A stretch of 64,000 bases of DNA from positions 3,596,001-3,660,000 of the forward strand of contig NZ_CP107947.1 in assembly GCF_036059255.1 (NCBI RefSeq), in the 5' to 3' direction. The translations under genes were made by a program, and so were the position numbers. Within the stretch, counting starts at the first letter, position 1. The number at the start of each line of letters is the position of its first letter. The notes beneath the pieces are model-generated. The model worked only from the letters and a program-made list of their open reading frames with translations, searched no databases and had not been told where the DNA came from. Below are positions 53,303-62,782 of this stretch, in pieces. The stretch comes from Micromonospora sp. NBC_00389 (lineage in GTDB: Bacteria; Actinomycetota; Actinomycetes; Mycobacteriales; Micromonosporaceae).

Positions 53303-56300
53303 ATGACCAGGCAGCCGACTGCACCCGTGGCGGTGACCTTCGGCGTGCTGGGACCGGTGACCGCCGCGGCCGGGCGTGGCCCGGTCCCGCTCAGGGGGCC
53401 CCGGCAGCGCTCGGTGCTGGCCCGGCTGCTGATCGCCCGGGGCCGGGTGGTGCCGGTGGACCGTCTGGTCGAGGACCTGTGGGAGGTCCCTCCGGAGGGC
53501 GCGGTGGGCGCGATCCGGACCTTCGTCGCCGACCTGCGCCGGGCACTGGAGCCCGACCGGCCGCCCCGGCAGCCGCCCCGGCTCCTGGTCACCGAGCCAC
53601 CGGGGTACGTGCTGCGGGCCGCCCCGGAGGCGGTGGACGCCGAACGGTTCGAGGCGGCGGTCGGCGAGGCGGGCCCGCTGCTGGCGGCGGGACGTCCCGC
53701 CCTGGCCCTGGCCGATCTGGACGAGGCGCTCGGGCTCTGGCGCGGGCCCGCGTACGCCGACTGCGCGGGCGAGGTCTGGGCGGTCGCGGAGATCAACCGG
53801 CTGGACGAGCTGCGGCTGCTCGCCGTCGAGCGTCGAGCGGAGGCGCTGTTGGCGCTGGGCCGGCCGGACGAGGCCGCCGCCGACCTGCCGGCCCACCTCG
53901 CCAGCCACCCGCTCCGCGAGGACGCCTGGCGGCTGCTCGCGATCGCCCGGTACCGCTCCGGACGGCAGGGCGAGGCGTTGGCCGCGCTGCGCCAGGCCCG
54001 GGACGTCCTGGTGACCGAGCTGGGTGTCGACCCGGGGCCCGAGCTGCGGCGGCTGGAAGCCGAAATCCTCGCGCAGGCGCCACACCTCACCCTGCCGGTT
54101 GAGCCCGCCGCTGCGGTGGTCGCCACCCTGACCGCACCGGAGCTGACCGGACCCGTCGGACCGGGCGGGCCGACGCCGGCGGAGAAGCGACCGTTCGTCG
54201 GCCGTGACGCGGAGCTGGACCGGCTGCGGCGGGCCGCCGGGGCCGCCGCCCGGGACGTCCGACCCACCCTCGCCCTGCTCAGCGGGGACCCGGGCGCCGG
54301 CAAGACGGCGCTGGCCGAGACGCTGACCCGCCGGCTCGCCACCGAGGGCTGGACCACAGCGTGGGGTCGCAGCCCGGAGTACGAGGGCGCCCCGGCCGCC
54401 TGGCCGTGGACGCAGATCACCGACGCGCTCGCCGGGCCGTCCGACTCCGTTGTGGCCGCCGGGACCGAGGGCGCGGGCGATCCCGCCGTGGCCCGTTTCC
54501 GCCGGCACCGCGCGGTGGCGTCGCTGGTCTCGGCGGTCGCCGACCGGGGGCCCGTGCTGCTGGTCCTCGACGACCTGCACCGCGCCGACGGGGACACCCT
54601 GGACCTGCTGACCGCGCTGCTCAGCGGTCCGCAGCCGGCCACCGGGCCGGTGCTGCTCCTCGGCACCTACCGGGCCACCGAGATCAGCCCGGCGCTGACC
54701 GCGACCCTGGCCCGGGCGGCCGGGCTGGAGCCGGTCCGGGAGTACCTCGCCGGCCTGCCCGAGCCGGCGACCGGCGAGCTGGCACGCACCGTCGCCGGGG
54801 TGGAGCTGGACCCGCCCACCGTGCGGCTGATCCACCACCGAAGCGGCGGCAACCCGTTCTTCGTCCGGGAGCTGGCCCAGCTGTACGCCACCGAGGGTGG
54901 CGCGGCGCTGGCGGCGGTGCCACCGGGGGTGCGCGACGTCATCCGGCACCGGCTGGCGCAGCTACCCGCGCCGACCCGGACCGTGCTGCGGCAGGCAGCC
55001 GTCCTCGGCCGGGACGTCGATCCCGAGGTGCTCGGCACGCTGGCCGACGACCCCACGACCCTGCTGGACGCCGTGGACCGCGCGTTGCGGGCCGGCTTCC
55101 TCACCGAGCAGGACCCCGACGGCCGGCTGCGCTTCACCCACATCCTGGTCCGCGACACGCTCTACGCCGACCTGTCCGCGCCGCGCCGCGCGGCCTGGCA
55201 CATGGCCGTCGCCGAGGCGTTGCGACAACGGCAGCCCACCGACCCCGCCGCGCTCGCGCACCACCTGCTGCGCGCCGGTGGGCCGGTCGCTGCCGGCCGC
55301 GCCGCGGTCTATGCCCGCACCGCCGCCGAGCAGGCGGAACGGGGCGGTAACCCGCATGAGGCGGCCCGCCTGTGGGGGCAGGCGATCGACGCGTACGACC
55401 GTTCCGGCGGGACCGACCGGCGCGAGCGGCTGAGCGCGGTGCTCGGCCTGGGGCGCGCGCTGGCCGTGACGGGCCGGCTGGCCGAGGCGCGGCGGCGGCG
55501 AGCCGAGGCGATCGACGACGCGGAGGCCGTCGGCGACCCCCGGCTGATCGGGGAGGTGCTGGCCGGCTTCGACGTACCCGCCGTCTGGACCCGCAACGAC
55601 GACGACCTCCTCTCCGGGCGGATCGTCCGGGCCGCCGAGCACGCCCTGGCCGCACTCGGCGTGCAGGACTCGGCGCAGCGCAGCCGGCTGCTGAGCACCC
55701 TCGCGCTGGAGCTGCGCGGCACCACCACCGACCGTGGTCGCCGGGCGGCGGACGAAGCCGAGTCCATCGCGCGCGCCATCGGAGACCCCGGGCTGCTGGC
55801 GTTCGCGCTCAACGCCCGCTTCATGCACGCCTTCCACCGGGTCGGAATGGCCGGTGAGCGGGCCCGGATCGGTGCCGAGCTGGTCGACGTGGCCGCCCGG
55901 CACCAACTGGTGACCTTCGAGGTGCTGGGCCACCTCGTCCGGGTGCAGGCCTGCTGCGCGCTGGCCGACCGGGCGGGCGCCGACCTGCACGCCCGCGCCG
56001 CCGACCGCCTCGCCCAGCGGTACGAACTACCGCTGGTCGGCCTCTTCACCCGCTGGTACGCCGCGCTGCGCCTGGCGCTGGACGGCGAGTCGGCTGCGGC
56101 GGCGGACGCGTACCGGGCGGCTGCCGACCGGCTGCCCGCCGACGGCATGCCGGGCCTGACCCGTGGGCTGCTCCCGCTCGCCCTGCTCGGCCTGCGCCTG
56201 GCTGACGCCGTCGGGGACGACCGGCCGATTCCCGGGCCCGACGGCGAGGACTGGGCGGGCATGGACTGGGGCCCGCACGAGCCGTGGGTCCGGCCGCTGC

Positions 56301-56620
56301 TGCTGCTCACCGCCGGCGACCGGGACGCCGCCGGAGCGGCCCTGCGGGTCCTCCCGGACGGGCCGCACGACCTGCTGCGGGAGGCGCGGCTCTGCGTCAC
56401 CGCCCGGGCGGCGTTCGCCCTGGACGACCGGGCCACGATGAAGCGCGTCGCCGCCGAGCTCCGACCGGCCGCCGACGAACTGGCCGCCGGCAGCGGGGTG
56501 CTCACCGTCGGCCCGGTGGCCGGACACCTCGCCGACCTGGCCGCCGCCCTGGGCCGCGACGAAGAGGCGGCCGGTTACCGTCGTGCCGCCCGGGCGGTCA
56601 CCGCCCGCGCCCGCGCCTGA
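53303..56620 (+). CDS. SARP-type regulator with BTAD, AAA and TPR-like domains
   Basis: This 1105-residue regulator has an OmpR-type winged helix (about 10-105; FGVLGPV, RQRSVLARLLIARGRVVPVDRLVEDLWE). Next comes a BTAD domain (about 110-255; DAERFEAAVGEAG, LREDAWRLLAIARYRSGRQGEALA), then an AAA_16 ATPase (about 300-480). The AAA part has Walker A GDPGAGKT at about 329-336 and Walker B LLVLDDLHRAD at about 420. A long Ala/Leu-rich TPR-like region runs to the end. Large SARPs of this kind activate secondary-metabolite or developmental genes. No biosynthetic cluster is seen nearby. Confidence 0.88.
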   Translation: MTRQPTAPVAVTFGVLGPVTAAAGRGPVPLRGPRQRSVLARLLIARGRVVPVDRLVEDLWEVPPEGAVGAIRTFVADLRRALEPDRPPRQPPRLLVTEPPGYVLRAAPEAVDAERFEAAVGEAGPLLAAGRPALALADLDEALGLWRGPAYADCAGEVWAVAEINRLDELRLLAVERRAEALLALGRPDEAAADLPAHLASHPLREDAWRLLAIARYRSGRQGEALAALRQARDVLVTELGVDPGPELRRLEAEILAQAPHLTLPVEPAAAVVATLTAPELTGPVGPGGPTPAEKRPFVGRDAELDRLRRAAGAAARDVRPTLALLSGDPGAGKTALAETLTRRLATEGWTTAWGRSPEYEGAPAAWPWTQITDALAGPSDSVVAAGTEGAGDPAVARFRRHRAVASLVSAVADRGPVLLVLDDLHRADGDTLDLLTALLSGPQPATGPVLLLGTYRATEISPALTATLARAAGLEPVREYLAGLPEPATGELARTVAGVELDPPTVRLIHHRSGGNPFFVRELAQLYATEGGAALAAVPPGVRDVIRHRLAQLPAPTRTVLRQAAVLGRDVDPEVLGTLADDPTTLLDAVDRALRAGFLTEQDPDGRLRFTHILVRDTLYADLSAPRRAAWHMAVAEALRQRQPTDPAALAHHLLRAGGPVAAGRAAVYARTAAEQAERGGNPHEAARLWGQAIDAYDRSGGTDRRERLSAVLGLGRALAVTGRLAEARRRRAEAIDDAEAVGDPRLIGEVLAGFDVPAVWTRNDDDLLSGRIVRAAEHALAALGVQDSAQRSRLLSTLALELRGTTTDRGRRAADEAESIARAIGDPGLLAFALNARFMHAFHRVGMAGERARIGAELVDVAARHQLVTFEVLGHLVRVQACCALADRAGADLHARAADRLAQRYELPLVGLFTRWYAALRLALDGESAAAADAYRAAADRLPADGMPGLTRGLLPLALLGLRLADAVGDDRPIPGPDGEDWAGMDWGPHEPWVRPLLLLTAGDRDAAGAALRVLPDGPHDLLREARLCVTARAAFALDDRATMKRVAAELRPAADELAAGSGVLTVGPVAGHLADLAAALGRDEEAAGYRRAARAVTARARA

Positions 56621-56744
56621 CCGCTGGCGGTGGCCTCACCCCGCCCCGGCGACTTGCCGGTTTCCCCCCGAACCGGGCGGCACGGTGCGGTCAGATGGAA
56701 CCACCGGCGCGGCCACCGTCGGCCATGGATCGAGGGGGTACGCC

Positions 56745-58316
56745 GTGGAGGTGCTCGTCCTGATCGTGGTGCTGGGCGTCACCGTCCTGATCGGCACCAC
56801 GCTCGGCGGCCGGTACAGCGTCGCGCCACCGGTCCTGCTCATCGCGTTCGGGGTGCTGATCGGGCTGGCGCCACCGCTGTCCAACCTCACCCTTGAACCG
56901 GAGCTGGTGCTGCTGATCTTCCTCCCGGCGATCCTCTACCGGGAGAGCCTCACGATCAGCCTGCGCGAGATCCGGGCCAACCTCCCGGTGATCGGGCTGC
57001 TCGCCGTGGTGCTGGTCGTGCTCACCATGGTCACGGTCTCGCTGACCGCGCAGGCGTTCGGGGTGAACCCCGCCGCCGCCTGGGTGCTCGGCGCGGTCCT
57101 CGCGCCGACCGACGCCGCCGCGGTCACCGGGCTGGCCAAGCGGCTGCCCCGGAAGCTCCTCACCACCCTGCACGCGGAAAGCCTGATCAACGACGGCACC
57201 GCGCTGGTGCTCTTCGCGGTGACCGTGGGCCTGCTCGCCGGGAGCGCGGCGCCGGGCGCGCTCGGCATCGGCGGGGAGTTCCTCGGGGCCAGTGCCGGGG
57301 GAGTGATCGCGGGGCTGCTGGTCGGCGGCGGTGTGGTGCTGATCCGCAAGCGGCTCGACGATCCGCTGCGCGAGGGCGCGTTGAGCGTGCTGACCCCGTT
57401 CGCCGCGTTCCTGCTCGCCGACGCGGTACACGCCAGTGGCGTGCTGGCGGTGGTGGTCGCCGGCCTGGTCCTGGCCTACGCCGGCCCTCGGGTGATCCGC
57501 GCTCGGTCCCGGGTGCTCGCGTACGCGTTCTGGGACCTGTCCACGTTCCTGATCAACGGCGGGCTGTTCGTCCTGCTCGGCACGCAGATCCCCCGGGCGG
57601 TGAAGGGCATCACCAGCACCTCGCCGGGGCGGGCGCTGGTCATCGTGCTGGTGGTCACCGTGGTCGTCCTCGTCACCCGGCTGCTCTTCGTCTACGTGAC
57701 GGCGGAGTCGGTGAAGTTGCTGGACCGCCGAGTAGTGAGCATGAGCCAGGGGCAGGGCAGTTGGCGGGTGGGCACCGTCGCCGGCTGGTCCGGCTTCCGG
57801 GGTGCCGTCTCGCTCGCCGCCGCCCTGGCGGTCCCGGCGACGACGGTCGCCGGTCGACCGGTGGCCGAACGTGACCTGATCATCTTTGTCACCGCGCTGG
57901 TGATCGTGCTGATCATGCTCGTTCAGGGCACCACCCTGCCGCTGGTGGTGCGCTGGGCGGGGCTGGTCGGCGACCCCGAGCGCGTCGACGAGTTGCGGCA
58001 GGCCCGACAGCGGGCCACCGAGGTGGGTTTGGCCGCGCTGCCGCAGGTCGCCGCCGAGATCGGAGCCGGGGAGGAAGCGGTACGCCGGCTGCAATCCGAG
58101 TACCAACGGCACCTGGATGACGTCAGCGAGGGCGTTGGTACGTCCGAGGAACGCCGCCTGGAACGCGACCTGCGCCTCGGCGTCCTCGAACACAAGCGGC
58201 GGGAGGTCACCCGGTTGCGCGACAGCCGGGAGATCGACGACCTCGTGCTGCGCGACCTCCAGGCCGCGCTGGACAACGAGGAGATCCGGCTGCTGGGTCG
58301 CGGGCCCAACGAGTGA
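56745..58316 (+). CDS. Na+/H+ antiporter, CPA1 family
   Basis: This 523-residue protein has about twelve hydrophobic segments and a cytoplasmic C-terminal tail of about 120 residues with coiled-coil character (LRQARQRATEVGLAAL, then DREIDDLVLRDLQ-like stretches). The ion-binding motif ESLINDGTALVLF (about 147-160, with the conserved Asn-Asp pair) is present, as is FRGAVSLAAALAVP. It exchanges Na+ or K+ for H+. GTG at 56745 has AGGGGG upstream; an ATG 20 bases earlier is out of frame. Confidence 0.88.
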   Translation: MEVLVLIVVLGVTVLIGTTLGGRYSVAPPVLLIAFGVLIGLAPPLSNLTLEPELVLLIFLPAILYRESLTISLREIRANLPVIGLLAVVLVVLTMVTVSLTAQAFGVNPAAAWVLGAVLAPTDAAAVTGLAKRLPRKLLTTLHAESLINDGTALVLFAVTVGLLAGSAAPGALGIGGEFLGASAGGVIAGLLVGGGVVLIRKRLDDPLREGALSVLTPFAAFLLADAVHASGVLAVVVAGLVLAYAGPRVIRARSRVLAYAFWDLSTFLINGGLFVLLGTQIPRAVKGITSTSPGRALVIVLVVTVVVLVTRLLFVYVTAESVKLLDRRVVSMSQGQGSWRVGTVAGWSGFRGAVSLAAALAVPATTVAGRPVAERDLIIFVTALVIVLIMLVQGTTLPLVVRWAGLVGDPERVDELRQARQRATEVGLAALPQVAAEIGAGEEAVRRLQSEYQRHLDDVSEGVGTSEERRLERDLRLGVLEHKRREVTRLRDSREIDDLVLRDLQAALDNEEIRLLGRGPNE

Positions 58317-58516
58317 CCTCGCCCGGCCTGACCCTCGGGTGCCGACGGCCGTGCGGGACGACGGAGCGGAGGTCTTGCCGCCGCACACCTCCGCGGGGCC
58401 GACCGACGGATTGGTGACAGTGGCCAGCCCCTGTGGAGGGCACCCGGCCCCCCGCCGCCGGGTACGGTGGGACGAGTCGGCGTCGGTCGATGCGCTGGGT
58501 TCGCGAGGGGGTGCCC

Positions 58517-59827
58517 ATGACCACCGGAGCGACCGAGGCCGACCTGCGGGTGGTCACCGAACGGGCGTTCCTCGACGAGCTGACCTCGGTCACCCGCGAG
58601 CGCGGCGCCACCGAGTTCCTGTATCTGATGGCGCAGGGCGACGGCGTGATCGGGGTGCAGTGGGAGCAGCCCGGCATCGACCATCTGCGCCGCTATCGGG
58701 TGCGCGATTCCGGTGGCCCGGCCTGCCCACACTGCGCGATTCTGGCCGCGGTGCTCACGCTGGCGCCGGTGCTGCCGCTGGACGTGTTGCGGACCATGCG
58801 CGCCCGGCCGCAGTACGAGACGGTGTTACGCACCGGTCGGCTGCCACACCTGGCGTTCGCCCGGCCGGTGCGGCAACCCGGGACGAGTTGGCTCGGTGAC
58901 TGCCACGCGGTGCCCGGCGACCCGCATACCGAGGCCGACTGCGCGACCCACGCCGTGCCCGCGCCGAGCGGCGACCTGCTGGACCTGCGCCTCGGGACGC
59001 TGCCCCGGGCGGTGCGGGAGCTGTACCCGCACGACGGTGCCGCGACTGCGGATCTTCAGCAGCGGCTGCAGATCGCCCGGGACTGGCGGGCCGACGCGCA
59101 GGCCGTGGCGAGCGGGATCCGCGAGGCGGAGGCGACCTGGGCGTTCCTGCGCAACTCCTGCATGCTGGGCGTGCCGGTGCCCGGCGCTGCCGGCCTCGTC
59201 CTCACCCTTGCGCCGGACCGGGCCCCGGACGACCGCCCGCTGGCCGAGTTGCACACGGCGGCGGTGCGCACCCTGCCCGCCGGGGGTCCGCCGTTGGCCT
59301 ACCAGGAGCGGGCGTGCCTGGTGCCGGAGCCGGGCACCGGGGCGCAACGGATGCCGTCGTACGGCGGTGCGGTGGACCTGACCGGCGCGGCGCCGGTGCG
59401 TACGCTGCGGTTGCCGGCGCCCCGCCGGCCGCTGAGCACCACCGGTCGGGGCGTGCTGCTGCTGTACGAGGCCCGGCACGCGATGGGCCGGCACCACGCG
59501 AGCGCGCCGGAGCGCGACAGCGCGTACTGGGAGTCCGAGGCGGCGTTGAACGTCTTCGAGTTCACCCTGCTGGTACGGGTCGCCGGCCGGCCCTACCAGG
59601 ACGCGGTGGCCGCGTACCTGCAGGCCCTGCGCCGGGAGGGCGACCTGCTCACCCGCCCGCACAAGGTGCTCGACCGGCGCCGACGCAAGGCCCTGTCGGC
59701 GGCGTTCGGTGGGTTGGACGACGAGGAGCTGCACCTGTGGGCCTCGGTCGCCTACCGCAACGCCATCCTGGTGCTGCTCGGCGATCTGCAGGCGTTCGCC
59801 GCGCACCTGCGGCGGCAGGCCGGCTGA
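58517..59827 (+). CDS. Uncharacterised protein with a CPHC motif
   Basis: This 436-residue protein is of no family I recognise. It has GGPACPHCAILAAVL (about 68-82), further Cys/His in LGDCHAV and TEADCATHAV (about 133-155), and a mainly helical C-terminal half ending LLGDLQAFAAHLRRQAG. The Cys/His spread suggests a metal site (inference). AGGGGG at 58506-58511 supports the ATG at 58517, and TACGGT at 58463-58468 could be its -10 box with a leader of about 40 bases. No signal peptide or membrane segment is seen. Confidence 0.65.
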   Translation: MTTGATEADLRVVTERAFLDELTSVTRERGATEFLYLMAQGDGVIGVQWEQPGIDHLRRYRVRDSGGPACPHCAILAAVLTLAPVLPLDVLRTMRARPQYETVLRTGRLPHLAFARPVRQPGTSWLGDCHAVPGDPHTEADCATHAVPAPSGDLLDLRLGTLPRAVRELYPHDGAATADLQQRLQIARDWRADAQAVASGIREAEATWAFLRNSCMLGVPVPGAAGLVLTLAPDRAPDDRPLAELHTAAVRTLPAGGPPLAYQERACLVPEPGTGAQRMPSYGGAVDLTGAAPVRTLRLPAPRRPLSTTGRGVLLLYEARHAMGRHHASAPERDSAYWESEAALNVFEFTLLVRVAGRPYQDAVAAYLQALRREGDLLTRPHKVLDRRRRKALSAAFGGLDDEELHLWASVAYRNAILVLLGDLQAFAAHLRRQAG

Positions 59828-59870
59828 CGTCGATCGGGGCCAGGTCGGGCGGGCCGTCGTCGGCGCGGGC

Positions 59871-60614
59871 TCAGAGCACCTGAGCGAGGAACCGGCGCAG
59901 CCGTGGATGCTCGGCCCGCTCGAAGATCGCCTCCGGCGGGCCGGCCTCCAGCACCACGCCCCGGTCCATGAAGGCAACGGTGTCGGCGACCTGCCGGGCG
60001 AAGCCCATCTCGTGCGTGACCACGACCATGGTCATGCCCCCGGCGGACAGGTCGGCCATCACCCCGAGCACCCCCTTGACCAGCTCCGGATCGAGCGCCG
60101 AGGTGGCCTCGTCGAAGAGCATCACCTCGGGCCGCAGCGCCAGCGCCCGGGCGATCGCCACCCGCTGCTGCTGACCGCCGGAGAGCTGCGCCGGCCGTGA
60201 GTCGGCCTTGCCGGCCAGCCCCACCAGCTCCAGCTGTGCCCTGGCGACCGCCACCGCCTCGTCCTCGTCGAGCTTGCGCAGCCGACGCAGCGCCAGGGTG
60301 ACGTTGCGCAGCACGCTCATGTGCGGGAAGAGGTTGAACTGTTGGAAGACCATGCCCACCCGCTGCCGCAGCGCGTCCGGGTCGTCGCGCAGCACGCTGC
60401 GCCCGTCCAGCAGCACGTCGCCGCGGTCCGGCTCGATCAGCCGGTTGATCGTCCGCAGCAGGGTGGACTTGCCCGACCCGGACGGGCCGATCACGCAGGC
60501 CGTCGCGCCGCGTGGCACGGCCAGGTCGACGCCGCGCAGCACCCGGTTCGGTCCGAAGGCGAGGTGCACGTCGCTTATGTCGAGGCTGACCGAGGTGGTC
60601 GTGCCAGTGGTCAT
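59871..60614 (-). CDS. Polar amino-acid ABC transporter ATPase (sulfur amino-acid context)
   Basis: This 247-residue ATPase is of the GlnQ/TcyN type: Walker A GPSGSGKS (about 43), Q-loop QQFNLFP, signature [15 protein letters not shown] (about 143), Walker [15 protein letters not shown] and switch VTHEMGFA are intact. It energises the permease and binding protein encoded upstream. Its start overlaps the permease stop by four bases. The SAM riboswitch and Cys leader peptide at the head of the operon point to cystine or methionine rather than glutamine as substrate. Confidence 0.9.
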   Translation of the reverse strand: MTTGTTTSVSLDISDVHLAFGPNRVLRGVDLAVPRGATACVIGPSGSGKSTLLRTINRLIEPDRGDVLLDGRSVLRDDPDALRQRVGMVFQQFNLFPHMSVLRNVTLALRRLRKLDEDEAVAVARAQLELVGLAGKADSRPAQLSGGQQQRVAIARALALRPEVMLFDEATSALDPELVKGVLGVMADLSAGGMTMVVVTHEMGFARQVADTVAFMDRGVVLEAGPPEAIFERAEHPRLRRFLAQVL

Positions 60615-61393
60615 CGCCGGTCCCCTTCGGTCGTGCCGGCCAGCGCCGACTCGGTGTCGTCCTCGTCCTCGTCGGACGGCGCGGTGGCCGGCCGGCCGTG
60701 GCGCAGACGCCGGTCGATCCAGTTGACCACGTGCGTCAGCGGCACGGTCAACGCCAGGTAGAAGAGCCCGGCCAGCAGCAGCGCGGACTCGTTGCCGGTG
60801 GTGGCCGCGTAGTCCTGCCCGATCCGGAACAGCTCCCGCTGGCTGGCCACCAGTCCGAGGAAGTAGACCAGGCTGGAGTCCTTGATCAGTGCGATGAGCT
60901 GGTTCACCCAGGCGGGCAGCACCCGCCGGATGCCCTGCGGAATGATCACCAGCCGCATCGAGTCGGCCCAGGAGAAGCCGAGCGCCCGGGCGCCCTCCAG
61001 TTGGGCGGCCTCCACCGACTGGATGCCGGAGCGGAAGATCTCCCCGATGTACGCCGCCGCGATCAGCGACAGCGCCAGGATGCCCAGCGGGTACGGGTCG
61101 GGTCCCCAGACCTCCATGCCCAGCGGCGCCAGCCCGACGCCGATCAGGAGGATCGTCGCCGCGGCCGGCAGCCCCCGGAACACGTCGGTGTAGACCCGCG
61201 CCGGCCAGCGCAGCCACCGGGTACGGGAGATGCCGGCGACGGCCAGCAGCAGGCCCAGCACCGAGCCGAGCAGGGCGGCGGAGACCGCCAGGATCAGCGT
61301 GTTGGGCAACCCGACAGTCAGCATCTCGGGTAGCGCCTCGCGCATCGCGTCCCAGTCGAAGAAGGTCTCCCACAGGGTGCTCAACGGATCCAT
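60611..61393 (-). CDS. Polar amino-acid ABC transporter permease
   Basis: This 260-residue membrane protein has about five hydrophobic segments and the His/Glu/Gln permease motif, including the EAA loop region ([20 protein letters not shown]). A charged C-terminal tail (DEDEDDTES) follows. It has a good GGAGAGG site upstream of the ATG at 61393 and lies 45 bases after the binding-protein gene. Confidence 0.9.
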   Translation of the reverse strand: MDPLSTLWETFFDWDAMREALPEMLTVGLPNTLILAVSAALLGSVLGLLLAVAGISRTRWLRWPARVYTDVFRGLPAAATILLIGVGLAPLGMEVWGPDPYPLGILALSLIAAAYIGEIFRSGIQSVEAAQLEGARALGFSWADSMRLVIIPQGIRRVLPAWVNQLIALIKDSSLVYFLGLVASQRELFRIGQDYAATTGNESALLLAGLFYLALTVPLTHVVNWIDRRLRHGRPATAPSDEDEDDTESALAGTTEGDRR

Positions 61394-61438
61394 TGGTCGC
61401 CTCTCCTACCGCCCCGCTCGCTCGTCACCGGGTATGCC

Positions 61439-62308
61439 TCAGGACGCGGTCGACGCGGACGCCGACGCCGACGGCACGGTCACCGTGCCGCTGCCCGGCC
61501 GGAAGTCCTCCGGAACTGGCCGGCCCGGGTAGTACTGCGCCTGCAACCGGCTCCAGGTGCCGTCCGCGATCACCTCGTCGAGGCCCTTGTTCAGCGCCTC
61601 GCGGAGCTTGTCGCTGCCCTTGGCGACCGCGTACGCGGTCGGTGCCGGGCTGAGCTGCTTGGCCGCCACGGTGATCTTGCCGTTGCTGTCGGCGGCCGAC
61701 TTCTCGCCGATCTCCGCCGGGGCGATCCACGCGTCGGCGGTGCCCGCCTTGAGCTGGTTGATCGCGCCGTTGTAGTCCGGCACTCGGACCGGGTCGAGCT
61801 GCTTGCCGGTGGCGTAGTCGTCCTGGACGGTGCCCTGGACCACCACGACCCGCTTGCCGGCGAGCTGGTCGAAGCTGGTGATCGGCGAGCCGGCCGGGAC
61901 GTCCAGGCCGAAGTAGCCGAAGTCGTAGCCGTTGCCGAAGTCGACCGTCTTCTTCCGCGCCTCGGTGATGGTGATCGAGGAGCTGCCGACGTCGAACTTG
62001 CGGTTGTTCACCTGGGAGAGCAGCGCGGAGAAGTCGGTGCCGACGAACTCGACCTTCAGGCCGAGCTTGCCGGCCACCGCGGCCAGCAGGTCGTTGTCGA
62101 ACCCGGTGAACTTGCCGTCCTTGAGGTACACGTTCGGAGGGGCGTCGGTCAGCGTGCCGGCGCGCAGCACGCCCGGCTGCGACAGGCCGTACGGGTTGGC
62201 GGTGGCGTCGGACGACGTGTCGTCGCCGCAGGCGGTCAGCGCGGTGGCGGCCAGGATCGTGGCCGCGCCGAGGGCAGCGGCGCGGGTCAGGGCAGGAAGA
62301 ATTCGCAC
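61439..62308 (-). CDS. Amino-acid-binding lipoprotein (sulfur amino-acid context)
   Basis: This 289-residue solute-binding lipoprotein has lipobox LTAC (Cys27). The SBP_bac_3 body includes FTGFDNDLLAAVAGKLGLKVEFV, VGSSSITITEARKKTVDFG and a DAWIAPAEIGE hinge region. GTG at 62308 has GGAG upstream. It belongs to the GlnH/TcyA class, and the control region suggests cystine, cysteine or methionine. It is the first structural gene of the operon, 101 bases after the leader peptide stop. The C-terminus ends in a Ser/Ala/Thr-rich tail. Confidence 0.9.
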   Translation of the reverse strand: MRILPALTRAAALGAATILAATALTACGDDTSSDATANPYGLSQPGVLRAGTLTDAPPNVYLKDGKFTGFDNDLLAAVAGKLGLKVEFVGTDFSALLSQVNNRKFDVGSSSITITEARKKTVDFGNGYDFGYFGLDVPAGSPITSFDQLAGKRVVVVQGTVQDDYATGKQLDPVRVPDYNGAINQLKAGTADAWIAPAEIGEKSAADSNGKITVAAKQLSPAPTAYAVAKGSDKLREALNKGLDEVIADGTWSRLQAQYYPGRPVPEDFRPGSGTVTVPSASASASTAS

Positions 62309-62358
62309 GGGTGTCTCCGAAGGTTGCGCAGCGGCGTGCGCAGGCGTGCGCCGCCGAC

Positions 62359-62379
62359 GGTGCGCCCGATGGGCGTACC
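62359..62379 (-). promoter_or_regulatory. Possible attenuator hairpin between leader peptide and transporter
   Basis: On the minus strand GGTACGCCC-ATC-GGGCGCACC forms a stem with one mismatch between the leader stop and the lipoprotein start. It could be an attenuator; no T tract is seen. Confidence 0.4.
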
Positions 62380-62409
62380 GCTGGGGTGGGTTCGGGAAAG
62401 AGGGGTGCG

Positions 62410-62550
62410 CTAGTGCGCGGCGCGGCAGCGACAGGCGGCGCTGCACACCCGCATCATGTCCACGTGCCGCCGCCGGGTCAGTGCCGGCGGAAGCCAACCG
62501 GCGCGGGAATCCGCGGTGTCGGTCGGTGGGGCGGTGCTGAGGATGCGCAT
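62410..62550 (-). CDS. Cys-containing leader peptide of the actinobacterial RRHVD type
   Basis: This 46-residue open frame ends in TRRRHVDMMRVCSAACRCRAAH, whose core matches the actinobacterial leader peptides I know (RRxHVDLxRxxSAxC) that precede sulfur genes. Three Cys codons (two of them clustered in CRC) lie near the stop. It has a GGGAG ribosome-binding site and lies between the SAM riboswitch and the ABC genes. Ribosome stalling at Cys codons could control the downstream genes, as described for polycysteine uORFs in mycobacteria (inference by analogy). Confidence 0.75.
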   Translation of the reverse strand: MRILSTAPPTDTADSRAGWLPPALTRRRHVDMMRVCSAACRCRAAH

Positions 62551-62557
62551 GGGTTCT

Positions 62558-62579
62558 CCCAGGTCTGTGCTGACCTGGG
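62558..62579 (-). promoter_or_regulatory. Hairpin that can mask the leader-peptide ribosome-binding site
   Basis: A perfect 8-bp stem (CCCAGGTC / GACCTGGG) with a six-base loop ends within the GGGAG ribosome-binding site of the leader peptide (62556-62560). A CCTGG just upstream could pair with its 5' arm instead. This is the probable expression platform of the riboswitch. Confidence 0.55.
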
Positions 62580-62580
62580 C

Positions 62581-62696
62581 GCCAGGCCACGCTTGCACCG
62601 ACGTCTTTGCCGGTGCCTGGTCTTCACCCGGGGCACCCCACCGCGGAGGAGGGTTGCCGGCCAGCGAGCCGGGGCTTCGCGCTGGCGCTCATGACC
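62581..62696 (-). ncRNA. SAM riboswitch (SAM-IV or SAM-I/IV type)
   Basis: On the minus strand the segment begins GGTCATGAGCGCCAGC and continues AAGCCCCGGC and CCGGCAACCCTCC. It then reads GCGGTGGGGTGCCCCGGGTG and ends its core with AAGACC, which pairs with GGTC. The order and spacing match the conserved core of actinobacterial SAM-IV riboswitches as I know it. A further hairpin (GCACCG...CGGTGC) follows, as in that class. A TAGCCT -10 box at 62704-62709 puts the transcript start at the 5' edge. High S-adenosylmethionine would then turn off the transporter operon. Confidence 0.8.
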
Positions 62697-62703
62697 TGTC
62701 CAA

Positions 62704-62709
62704 AGGCTA
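62704..62709 (-). promoter_or_regulatory. -10 box of the riboswitch-controlled operon
   Basis: On the minus strand TAGCCT ends about seven bases before the first conserved base of the riboswitch. Confidence 0.5.
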
Positions 62710-62782
62710 GCAGCCGGAACCGGCGGATCGTCCAGCCGCTATGACCACGCTCACCCTCCGCGACGACCACCGGACCGCCGGG

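Noticed and set aside
53303..56620. SARP regulator as marker of a biosynthetic gene cluster
   Set aside because: The neighbours are an antiporter, a hydrolase and unknowns; no PKS, NRPS, terpene or tailoring genes are present in the window.
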